From an uncultured Bacteroidota bacterium (GTDB taxonomy: Bacteria; Bacteroidota; Rhodothermia; Rhodothermales; UBA10348), in contig CALBJU010000158.1 of NCBI GenBank assembly GCA_937893205.1, positions 1 through 7,839 on the forward strand: a stretch of 7,839 nt of DNA. The letters run 5' to 3'. Within the stretch, counting starts at the first letter, position 1. Every line of letters starts with the position of its first letter. Below are positions 1 through 6,280 of the stretch, one piece after another. Position numbers and translations under genes: made by a program. Under the pieces are notes generated by a model. That model did no database searches and was not told where the DNA came from. It saw only the letters and a list, made by a program, of their open reading frames with translations.

Positions 1-72
1 ATGTTGTGTTGGCTGCTGTGCGAAACTCTTGGGAACGCTAATCCGTTCGTATTTTAATCCGTTTCTAGAGCG

Positions 73-117
73 CATCTTCAAACAACCCCGAAGGGTGAGC
101 CTGAGGCTCCGAAGATG
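73..117. repeat. Nested inverted repeats forming a potential three-way junction
   Basis: CATCTTC (73-79) is the exact reverse complement of GAAGATG (111-117). Inside this 7-bp stem lie two perfect small hairpins: ACCC (85-88) with GGGT (93-96) around a 4-base loop, and GAGCC (97-101) with GGCTC (105-109) around TGA. The linkers are 5, 0 and 1 bases. Read on the minus strand, the first hairpin becomes a C(UUCG)G tetraloop, a very stable RNA loop, so a leftward transcript would fold best. It does not match any riboswitch consensus I know. It could be a structured RNA, an attenuator, or a DNA-level palindrome such as a mobile-element end. The pairing is seen directly; any function is unknown. 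Confidence 0.45.
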
Positions 118-129
118 ATTTCCGGAAAT
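118..129. repeat. 12-base perfect palindrome ATTTCCGGAAAT
   Basis: The sequence equals its own reverse complement over 12 bases and abuts the 3' edge of the nested stems at 73-117. It has the symmetry of an operator for a dimeric regulator, and it lies about 145 bases before the hppD start. No regulator gene is adjacent in the window, so operator function is only a possibility. Confidence 0.25.
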
Positions 130-208
130 ACATCTGTTTAGACCTATTGCCGAAGTTAGTTCGTGTTGATACACATATTTCCGAATTAACTTCTGAATGC
201 TTTCATCT

Positions 209-237
209 TTGACAGATATTGTTTTATATGTAAGGAT
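209..237 (+). promoter_or_regulatory. Weak promoter candidate for hppD-hmgA
   Basis: A perfect TTGACA hexamer sits at 209-214 within A/T-rich DNA. At a 16- or 17-base spacing the downstream hexamer is TAAGGA or AAGGAT, a poor match to TATAAT, and the Bacteroidota-type TAnnTTTG element is not found at the expected distance. The position, about 40-65 bases before the hppD ATG, is right for a promoter. The -10 is not convincing. Confidence 0.2.
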
Positions 238-273
238 CCATTCGATTTACTCACAGCCAACTTTACGCTGGAT

Positions 274-1401
274 ATGCAAGCTACAGCCCCCGTTCCGACA
301 ACAGACACGACTGATTTTCTCCCACTCAACGGTACAGATTACCTGGAATTCTACGTGGGAAACGCCAAACAGGCTGCCATGTATTACCAGGCAGCATTTG
401 GATTCAAAACGGTCGCCTATGCCGGCCTTGAAACGGGAAGCCGCGACAAAACCAGCTTTGTGGTCCAGCAGGGTAAAATCAGGCTCGTCCTTTCTTCAGC
501 GCTGGGCCCGGACTCCGAGATTGCAGAACATGTTCGATTGCATGGCGACGGGGTTAGAGACATTGCTCTCTGGGTAGACGACGCGACAAAATCTTTCGAA
601 GAGACCATGAAGCGCGGCGCCGAGGCTGTACGCGAACCGGAAGTATTGGAAGACGAATTCGGAAAAGTGACGATCTCGGCCATAAAGACGTACGGCGACA
701 CTATTCACTCCTTCGTGGAGAGAAGCGATTATCGAGGCGTTTTTATGCCCGGCTTCACCGAACGTCGAAACGAATATCACGAGATAGCAGATGTGGGACT
801 CAAATATGTGGACCACTGCGTGGGAAACGTCTACCTGGGTGAAATGAACAAGTTTGTGGAGTTCTACGAGAGCGTGATGGGTTTCCGCAATCTTCTCACC
901 TTCGACGACAAGGACATATCCACCGAGTACTCCGCTCTGATGTCGAAGGTTATGGCCAACGGTAATGACCGCGTCAAATTTCCGATCAACGAACCCGCGT
1001 CGGGAAAAAAGAAGAGTCAGATCGAAGAATATCTTGATTTCTATCGCGGTCAGGGAGTCCAGCACATCGCGATGGCTACCGATAACATTATCGAAACCGT
1101 CTCGACCCTCAGAAGCCGTGGTGTAGAATTCCTCCACATTCCGGACACCTATTACGACAATCTGCTGGACAGAGTGGGGGAGATAGATGAGGATCTCGAG
1201 CCACTGAATGAACTGGGCATCCTGGTCGATCGCGACGAGGAGGGATATCTGCTACAGATATTTACTAAACCAGTTCAGAGTCGTCCCACTCTTTTTTACG
1301 AAATTATCCAACGCAAAGGAGCCAAGTCCTTTGGAAAGGGTAACTTCAAGGCTCTCTTCGAATCGATCGAAAACGAGCAGGCGCGGCGCGGCAACCTTTA
1401 A
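274..1401 (+). CDS. hppD: 4-hydroxyphenylpyruvate dioxygenase
   Basis: A cytoplasmic non-haem Fe(II) dioxygenase of tyrosine degradation (EC 1.13.11.27). It converts 4-hydroxyphenylpyruvate and O2 to homogentisate and CO2, with ring oxidation, decarboxylation and side-chain migration. The 375 residues match the bacterial family length and hold two vicinal-oxygen-chelate domains, about 20-150 and 175-345. The iron ligands are visible: His181 in VDHCVGNV, His264 in GVQHIA, and Glu343 in LFYEIIQR. The region around 236-253 (FPINEP, then KKKSQIEEYL) and the C-terminal FGKGNFKALFESIE with a final RRGNL are typical of the family. The ATG at 274 is chosen because the first domain begins about 20 residues later; no Shine-Dalgarno sequence precedes it. 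The homogentisate dioxygenase gene follows after 54 bases, so the two are probably co-transcribed. Identification is secure; hydroxymandelate synthase is unlikely given the hmgA neighbour. Confidence 0.97.
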   Translation: MQATAPVPTTDTTDFLPLNGTDYLEFYVGNAKQAAMYYQAAFGFKTVAYAGLETGSRDKTSFVVQQGKIRLVLSSALGPDSEIAEHVRLHGDGVRDIALWVDDATKSFEETMKRGAEAVREPEVLEDEFGKVTISAIKTYGDTIHSFVERSDYRGVFMPGFTERRNEYHEIADVGLKYVDHCVGNVYLGEMNKFVEFYESVMGFRNLLTFDDKDISTEYSALMSKVMANGNDRVKFPINEPASGKKKSQIEEYLDFYRGQGVQHIAMATDNIIETVSTLRSRGVEFLHIPDTYYDNLLDRVGEIDEDLEPLNELGILVDRDEEGYLLQIFTKPVQSRPTLFYEIIQRKGAKSFGKGNFKALFESIENEQARRGNL

Positions 1402-1455
1402 CGGATCCCGAAACCGACTCCGACACCCTCCTTACTCCATCATTACGGTTCTTCG

Positions 1456-2622
1456 ATGCCACATTATGTCCGAATGGGTGAGATGCCTAGGAAAAGGCAC
1501 ACTCAATTTCGTCGCAAAGACGGAGAATTGTACAGTGAAGAAGTAATCGGCGCAGAAGGATTCAGCGGCATTTCTTCCATCGCCTACCACGTGCATCCGC
1601 CCACCGTAGTCGTGCGGGTCGGCGATCCCATTCCGTATGGCGTCGAGTACGTTGAGTTAAACTTCCTTCGACATCGACACGTCAGCGGCTTCGATATTGA
1701 ATCATCAGGTGCCTGGCTTGAGTCTCGCAGATACGTGATGGGTAACTCAGACGTTCGGCTCGCAGTCTGCTCGCCGAGTGAGCCCATGGACTATTTCTAC
1801 AGAAATGCCGTCGCAGATGAGATGATTTACGTGCATGACGGAGAGGGTGTCCTCGAAAGCCCCTTCGGCAATGTCGATTTCAAAAAAGGAGACTACGTCC
1901 ACGTCCCTCGAACAATCACACATCGGTGGAAATTCAAGGAGGGTCCACGGCGACTTCTGATCATCGAGTCATTTTCGGAAATACGGTATCCGAAGCGCTA
2001 CTGTAATGCCTCCGGCCAGCTCCTCGAACACTCGCCTTACTGTGAACGCGATATCCGCCCGCCGACGGAATTGGTAACGCATGATGAAGAGGGTGAATTT
2101 GAGGTCAGAGTGGCGAAGCACGGGTTTCTACACCCCATTTTCTTTCGGTATCATCCCTTCGACTTCGTTGGCTGGGACGGCTACATGTATCCATATGCAA
2201 CCTCCATTCACGATTTTGAACCCATCACGGGACGCATACACCAGCCCCCGCCCACCCATCAGCATTTCGTAGGCCGAAATTTTGTGATCTGCTCATTCGT
2301 GCCGCGCCTGTTCGACTATCATCCGGACGCGATCCCAACCCCCTACAATCACTCGAACATCGATTCAGATGAGGTATTGTACTATGCTGAAGGCGACTTC
2401 ATGAGTCGACGAGGCATCGAACGAGGCTCGTTTACCCTGCATCCGGGCGGAATCGCTCACGGCCCGCATCCTGGCACGGTCGAAGCTTCCATAGGTAAGA
2501 AAGGAACAGAGGAGCTCGCCGTAATGGTCGACACCTTCAAACCTCTGCACATGACGAAGGCAGCCGTAGAGGCAGAGGACAAGGACTATATGCTATCCTG
2601 GAGACCCGAAGCTCACACCTAG
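1456..2622 (+). CDS. hmgA: Homogentisate 1,2-dioxygenase
   Basis: Cleaves the ring of homogentisate with O2 to give maleylacetoacetate (EC 1.13.11.5), the step straight after the upstream gene's product. The cupin-fold protein begins with a family-like start (MPHYVRMGEMPRKRHTQF), which supports the ATG at 1456 over Met7 at 1474. A first cupin-like half spans about 115-175 (DEMIYVHDGEG, HVPRTITHRW). The metal-binding half spans about 265-340: a PTHQH segment at 267-270 matching the catalytic-histidine region, then His299 in YNHSN, Glu306 (or Asp305) in DSDEVLYY, and His335 in GGIAHGPHPG as probable iron ligands. At 388 residues it is shorter than the human or Pseudomonas enzymes (roughly 430-445) and looks like the compact bacterial variant. 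Its TAG stop overlaps the stop of the convergent lipoprotein gene. Maleylacetoacetate isomerase and fumarylacetoacetase genes do not follow. Confidence 0.95.
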   Translation: MPHYVRMGEMPRKRHTQFRRKDGELYSEEVIGAEGFSGISSIAYHVHPPTVVVRVGDPIPYGVEYVELNFLRHRHVSGFDIESSGAWLESRRYVMGNSDVRLAVCSPSEPMDYFYRNAVADEMIYVHDGEGVLESPFGNVDFKKGDYVHVPRTITHRWKFKEGPRRLLIIESFSEIRYPKRYCNASGQLLEHSPYCERDIRPPTELVTHDEEGEFEVRVAKHGFLHPIFFRYHPFDFVGWDGYMYPYATSIHDFEPITGRIHQPPPTHQHFVGRNFVICSFVPRLFDYHPDAIPTPYNHSNIDSDEVLYYAEGDFMSRRGIERGSFTLHPGGIAHGPHPGTVEASIGKKGTEELAVMVDTFKPLHMTKAAVEAEDKDYMLSWRPEAHT

Positions 2623-3968
2623 CGCGTTCGGCTGAGAATTGGTGTCAGGTCCGGATGAATGGCGCACCAGAATTCCCGACCGTGCACCCCGTCCGCCGCC
2701 GAAAAGCATACTTGATCGTTCAGTACTGCGTAGTCGTTTGGCGTCCCGCCGTTTGATCCTGGCCAGATGTCTAGAAGCATCTCTGTGGTGGTTCCATTTG
2801 TGCGCCACAGCTCGAATCCGTACAGTGCGGTTCGAGCAGTGAAGTAGGTCCACTCATCATTAAAGACAATCATAGCGTGAGGATCTGACCCCTCCGACCC
2901 TTCGCCTATGTCCGCCACTAGGCCCACCCCGTCTGCTTCAGTCCAGTCCCAGAGCTCCAGGCCGTGCTCTCCATCGTCAGCCGCAAAAAAGATCCTGTCT
3001 CTAACTGGAAAGAACGCTTGAGCGTTCGAGCTTTCCTCGCCGGGATTGATATCCGAGACGAGGACAGGTGCTTCGCCGGGGCTGACCGAATACATCTCGA
3101 CGCCTGTTTCCGGGGCATTTGCGGCAAAATACAGTCGCCCTTCATGTGCAATCAAGGCTCTCGGAGAGGAACTGTCAGAGCCAGGATGGAGATCCGCGAC
3201 CATCGTGGCACTCGTTCCGTCAAAGGACCACAATTCGATACCACTATCGGGAGTATATGCGGAAAAATAGACCAGATTTCCCACCACAGTCAGTTCCGAA
3301 GGACGAGAACCTGACGGACCTGGATTTATTTCAGACGCCAGCGATACAGTGATTCCGTCAAAAGAGAATAACTCTGTTCCAAGTCCGCTCCGCCCGGCTG
3401 AGAAGACGAGCAGGTTTCCGGACACAACGAGGCCAGAGGGATTGGAGCTTCCCGATCCGGCATTGATATCTGACGTCTGAACAACTTCGCTCCCATCCAA
3501 CTGCCAGAGTTCAAAGCCGGTAGTTTGATCGTTGGCCGAGAAATAGACGATGCCCTGAAACTCAGTGAAGTATCCAGGCCGAGAACTTCCAGGATCACCT
3601 CCAATGTCTTTTACCAGCCTTTCTCTTGACCCATCCATGACAAATAGCTCACGACCATAGGGCTCTTTCAGAGCCGTAAAATGAAGCTTGTCCTGATAGA
3701 CGAAAAATCGGGTTGGCCCCGAATTACCTTTTTCAGGCTCAATATCTGACTCCCGGATCAACCGGCGACCATCGTACGACCATATTTCAGATCCATACAG
3801 GTTGTCATTCAATTGCAGGTACAGTTTGCCATGGAATTCTACAATAGAATTCGGATTGGCAGCATCGGGGCCAGGAATCATGTCCGCGACCAGACCGGTC
3901 GTTGGGACATCTCCGGCGCAACCAGCCAGAACTGTCAGGCCAAGGGCGAACAAAACGATACGCTTCAT
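2619..3968 (-). CDS. ELWxxDGT-repeat lipoprotein, probable beta-propeller
   Basis: The 449-residue protein opens with a lipoprotein signal peptide: MKR, a hydrophobic run, then lipobox LAGC with Cys17 as the predicted lipidated residue. The rest is nine tandem repeats of about 46 residues, each following the pattern D-I-x-P-G-x-x-S-S-x-P ... G-x-L-Y-F-S-A ... G-x-E-L-W-x-x-D-G. The ELW-like triplets fall at 61, 107, 153, 199, 245, 291, 338, 386 and 432, a nearly constant 46-residue step. This is the ELWxxDGT repeat family, whose role is not established. The pattern of short strands suggests a beta-propeller, by inference. The two cysteines other than Cys17 (421, 435) are both in the last repeat and could form a disulphide. 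Alanine follows the lipid Cys and no acidic surface-export signal is obvious. The gene runs convergent to hmgA, overlapping it by 4 bases, and divergent from the synthetase gene. A role in binding or sensing at the envelope is possible, not shown. Confidence 0.88.
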   Translation of the reverse strand: MKRIVLFALGLTVLAGCAGDVPTTGLVADMIPGPDAANPNSIVEFHGKLYLQLNDNLYGSEIWSYDGRRLIRESDIEPEKGNSGPTRFFVYQDKLHFTALKEPYGRELFVMDGSRERLVKDIGGDPGSSRPGYFTEFQGIVYFSANDQTTGFELWQLDGSEVVQTSDINAGSGSSNPSGLVVSGNLLVFSAGRSGLGTELFSFDGITVSLASEINPGPSGSRPSELTVVGNLVYFSAYTPDSGIELWSFDGTSATMVADLHPGSDSSSPRALIAHEGRLYFAANAPETGVEMYSVSPGEAPVLVSDINPGEESSNAQAFFPVRDRIFFAADDGEHGLELWDWTEADGVGLVADIGEGSEGSDPHAMIVFNDEWTYFTARTALYGFELWRTNGTTTEMLLDIWPGSNGGTPNDYAVLNDQVCFSAADGVHGREFWCAIHPDLTPILSRTR

Positions 3969-4084
3969 AGTGTAAAAAGTCTCTATTCTTGGAGGATCGC
4001 GCCGTTAACGTGCATTGATCCAGAAGGTTTTGAATTTGTATCAGCTGTCCTCTCTTATTTGCATTTTTTGATCAATAACCGCCT
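3969..4084. promoter_or_regulatory. Divergent intergenic region with candidate promoters
   Basis: The 116-base spacer separates the starts of the minus-strand lipoprotein and the plus-strand synthetase, so it must hold start signals for both unless transcription comes from further away. For the synthetase, TTGAAT (4030-4035) and TCTTAT (4053-4058) at 17-base spacing each match the sigma-70 hexamers at 4 of 6 bases. An alternative TTTG (4035-4038) and TTTG (4058-4061), 19 bases apart, partly fits the Bacteroidota pattern. A short palindrome TTGATCAA lies at 4068-4075, just before the ATG. I saw no convincing minus-strand promoter and no Shine-Dalgarno sequence for either gene. Confidence 0.35.
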
Positions 4085-6055
4085 ATGAGCGAGCCCTCGC
4101 CCACCTTTCCTTTCGACCAGAAAATTGCGTGGACACCGGATCCTGCAGTAGTTGCCGAGTCCAACTTGCAGGCCTTCATGGATCTCCATGGAATTACTTC
4201 CTATGAGAAGCTGATGGAGCGGAGTACTACGGATATTGCATGGTTCTGGGATGCGGCCATAACGCACCTGGGCATTGAGTTTGAGCAGCCCTATACTAAT
4301 GTCGTAGATCTCAGCGAAGGGCCTGAAATGCCGGTCTGGTGCGTGAATGGCCGCATGAACATCGTCCATAACCTGCTTGACAAGTGGCTTCGCGATGAGG
4401 ATACCGCTGAGCGAATCGCGCTCAAATACGAGGCGGAAGGTGGAAACATTCGGTACCTCACATACCGGGAAGTTTCCGTTGAGGTTGCCAGGCTCGCCGG
4501 GGCACTTAGGGCGGATGGGTTCGGCCAGGGAGACGTGATTGCATTGTTCATGCCCATGACGCCGGAGTTGTTATTTGCCTTTTTGGCGGTCATCAAGATT
4601 GGAGCAATAATATTGCCCCTCTTTTCGGGTTACGGTCCGAAGGCAGTGACGACGCGTCTCCTCGATGCCGAGGCCAAGGCGATGTTCACAAGCGACGGCT
4701 TTCCCCGCAGGGGCAAAACGATTCCCCTGAAGGAAACTGCCGATGAAGCACTCCTCTCCTGCCCCGATGTGCGCCGCGTAATCGTGCATTCCCGCGTTGA
4801 TCGCTCCGATGTGCCGATAACAATCGATCGTGACGTTGATTTTCATGCCTTTACTGAGGGATTCCCGGAAACGGCGAAAACCGAGAGTACTTCGGCAGAG
4901 GATATAATGATGATCATCTACACCTCAGGCACCACCGGACGACCCAAAGGTGCCGTGCACACGCATTGTGGCTTCCCGGTGAAAGCTGCCCAGGACATGT
5001 TTCACTCGATGGACGTGAAGCCCGGAGAAACGATGTACTGGATGAGCGATATGGGATGGATGATGGGACCATGGCTCGTTTTTGGCACAATGACGATTGG
5101 AGCCTCCATGGTATTTTCTGATGGTGCTCCCGATTTTCCTGATCCAGGAAGACTATGGCAAATGGCTGCTGCGCACGACGTTACGCACCTTGGCCTCTCA
5201 CCCGTTCTAATACGTGCACTGATGCCCCACGGTACAGATTTCGTACAGGCCTCGGATCTGTCCGGCCTTCGTGCCGTGGCCTCCACAGGCAGTCCGTGGG
5301 ACCCTCAATCGTGGAACTGGGTTTTTGAATCAGTGCTGAACCGCGACAAGCCTATCCTGAATTATTCAGGCGGGACGGAGATTTCGGGCGGTATCGTGTG
5401 TGGAAATTTCTTAAGGCCTCTCAAGCCCTGTTCATTCAGTGGCCCGGTTCCGGGCATGGCGGCCGATGTAATCGACGAGGACGGAAATTCCGTCCAAAAT
5501 GTTGTCGGAGAGCTAGTGATCAGAAAGCCGTGGATCGGAATGACACGCGGATTCTGGAAAGACGATGCCCGCTACCTTGAATCCTTCTGGGAAAAACGCC
5601 CGGGGCTTTGGCTCCACGGAGATTTTGCTGCTGTCGATGAAGATGGCCTCTGGTTTATTCTGGGTAGAAGTGACGACACGATAAAGGTCGCCGGAAAACG
5701 TCTCGGTCCCGCCGAAGTCGAATCCATCGTCAACGCGAACCCCAATGTGACGGAAAGTGCGGCTGTCGGTATCCCCCATGAAATAAAGGGAGAAGAATTG
5801 GGGGTTTTTGCGGTCCTCAGGCCAGGTGTGGAGCCATCCGAAAAGCTTAGACAGATTCTTGTCAACGCGGTTACTTCTGAGCTCGGCAAGCCACTAAAGC
5901 CTGGATTTGTCCGCTTTACCACAAAACTACCAAAAACTCGAAACTCAAAAGTGATGCGTCGCCTTATCAAGGCGGCGTGGATCAACGGCGAACTTGGAGA
6001 TGTGTCAAGCCTGGAGGACCCGGGGGCATTGGATGCCATCCGTGAGGCGCAGTGA
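4085..6055 (+). CDS. Acs-like AMP-forming acyl-CoA synthetase
   Basis: An adenylate-forming ligase that activates a carboxylic acid with ATP to an acyl-adenylate and transfers it to CoA; probably cytoplasmic. The 656 residues are typical of the acetyl-CoA synthetase group, with an N-terminal cap (about 1-100), an AMP-binding core (about 100-540) and a mobile C-terminal domain (about 545-625). Visible motifs are the P-loop YTSGTTGRPKG (279-289), GWMMGPW (324-330), the GGTE adenine-site motif (429-432), LHGDF (510-514), and GRSDDTIKVAGKRLGP (527-542). The catalytic lysine is Lys622 in PKTRNSKVMRR. Acetyl-CoA synthetase has DTWWQTETGG at the third of these, with a tryptophan closing the acyl pocket; this protein has NYSGGTEISGG, so the substrate is probably not just acetate. 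Acetoacetate (end product of the neighbouring tyrosine route), propionate or another short acid is possible. The ATG at 4085 has no Shine-Dalgarno sequence. The class is secure; the substrate is not. Confidence 0.92.
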   Translation: MSEPSPTFPFDQKIAWTPDPAVVAESNLQAFMDLHGITSYEKLMERSTTDIAWFWDAAITHLGIEFEQPYTNVVDLSEGPEMPVWCVNGRMNIVHNLLDKWLRDEDTAERIALKYEAEGGNIRYLTYREVSVEVARLAGALRADGFGQGDVIALFMPMTPELLFAFLAVIKIGAIILPLFSGYGPKAVTTRLLDAEAKAMFTSDGFPRRGKTIPLKETADEALLSCPDVRRVIVHSRVDRSDVPITIDRDVDFHAFTEGFPETAKTESTSAEDIMMIIYTSGTTGRPKGAVHTHCGFPVKAAQDMFHSMDVKPGETMYWMSDMGWMMGPWLVFGTMTIGASMVFSDGAPDFPDPGRLWQMAAAHDVTHLGLSPVLIRALMPHGTDFVQASDLSGLRAVASTGSPWDPQSWNWVFESVLNRDKPILNYSGGTEISGGIVCGNFLRPLKPCSFSGPVPGMAADVIDEDGNSVQNVVGELVIRKPWIGMTRGFWKDDARYLESFWEKRPGLWLHGDFAAVDEDGLWFILGRSDDTIKVAGKRLGPAEVESIVNANPNVTESAAVGIPHEIKGEELGVFAVLRPGVEPSEKLRQILVNAVTSELGKPLKPGFVRFTTKLPKTRNSKVMRRLIKAAWINGELGDVSSLEDPGALDAIREAQ

Positions 6056-6234
6056 ACGTCGTCCTCATGGTAGGACGGCCGACCAACGAATTGATCGAAA
6101 TGAAGCGTACGGTTGAACGTTTACGGAGGTGTAGATTGTCCGGATCCGTCCATTTAAACGATGAGGCCGTTAGCAGGGTAATCTGGAGTGACCAATTGAT
6201 TCGCGGACCGAAATTTGCCCTACCATGGCATTGA
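6052..6234 (+). CDS. Doubtful 60-codon reading frame overlapping the synthetase stop
   Basis: A GTG start at 6052-6054 overlaps the synthetase TGA (6053-6055) as GTGA, the arrangement seen in translationally coupled genes. The predicted 60-residue product is basic in its first half and ends in RGPKFALPWH. It has no signal peptide, membrane segment, or family that I recognise. Rare-looking codons (AGG, AGA, TTA) appear in it, and the candidate promoter for the next gene lies in its last part. It may simply be the untranslated spacer. I record it because the overlap geometry is suggestive, but chance is the more likely explanation. Confidence 0.18.
   Translation: MNVVLMVGRPTNELIEMKRTVERLRRCRLSGSVHLNDEAVSRVIWSDQLIRGPKFALPWH
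6058..6079 (+). terminator. Stem-loop directly after the synthetase stop
   Basis: GTCGTCCT (6058-6065) pairs with AGGACGGC (6072-6079), 8 pairs including one G-T, around the 6-base loop CATGGT. It starts three bases after the TGA of the synthetase gene. No T-run follows, so it is not a classical intrinsic terminator. It could protect the 3' end of the message, or be chance. Confidence 0.2.
6196..6226 (+). promoter_or_regulatory. Weak promoter candidate for the exported CarboxypepD_reg-like protein
   Basis: TTGATT (6196-6201) and TACCAT (6221-6226) each match the sigma-70 hexamers at 4 of 6 positions, but at a 19-base spacing, which is long. A second TTGACA (6231-6236) has no plausible -10 partner at normal distance. 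The site is about 55 bases before the chosen start. It is offered as the best candidate in a stretch that should hold a promoter, not as a firm call. Confidence 0.15.
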
Positions 6235-6280
6235 CAGGCTTGATCCGTTACCCGAAACCTGTGGTCTTAGTCTCACTTCG

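Larger units (their letters stand above)
1..273. other. Leading non-coding stretch upstream of the hppD gene
   Basis: No gene here can be supported. A plus-strand frame is open from position 2 to a TGA at 116-118, and a minus-strand frame is open from an ATG at 75 to the left edge. Both are short, neither resembles a family I know, and either could be chance. What stands out is secondary structure: nested inverted repeats at 73-117, a 12-base palindrome at 118-129, and an A/T-rich stretch at about 165-235 containing a TTGACA hexamer. The stretch probably holds the leader and promoter of the downstream dioxygenase genes, by inference from position. Confidence 0.5.

Noticed and set aside
2..118. 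Plus-strand frame open from the left edge to TGA at 116-118, as the end of an upstream gene
   Set aside because: The 38 residues are cysteine- and arginine-rich with no family resemblance, and the frame runs through the strongly palindromic 73-117 segment.
73..129. Known riboswitch (TPP, FMN, cobalamin or glycine class) upstream of hppD
   Set aside because: Short resemblances such as CTGAG and AGGGTGA are present, but the conserved cores and helix order of these classes are not.
197..577. Plus-strand frame of 126 codons beginning before hppD
   Set aside because: It overlaps hppD in another frame and its product has no family features; the hppD frame carries the iron ligands and the full fold.
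496..1137. Long minus-strand open frame of 213 codons inside the hppD gene
   Set aside because: It is fully antisense to a secure dioxygenase and has no recognisable domain; it is a shadow of the codon pattern of the real gene.
2636..2675. Inverted repeat GAATTGGTG / CACC-AG-AATTC near the hmgA-lipoprotein junction as a terminator
   Set aside because: It has a 2-base bulge, a loop of about 20 bases and no T-run, and it lies in the coding end of the lipoprotein gene.
5572..6039. Minus-strand frame of 155 codons within the synthetase gene
   Set aside because: Antisense to the conserved C-terminal domain and catalytic-lysine motif of the synthetase; no independent support.
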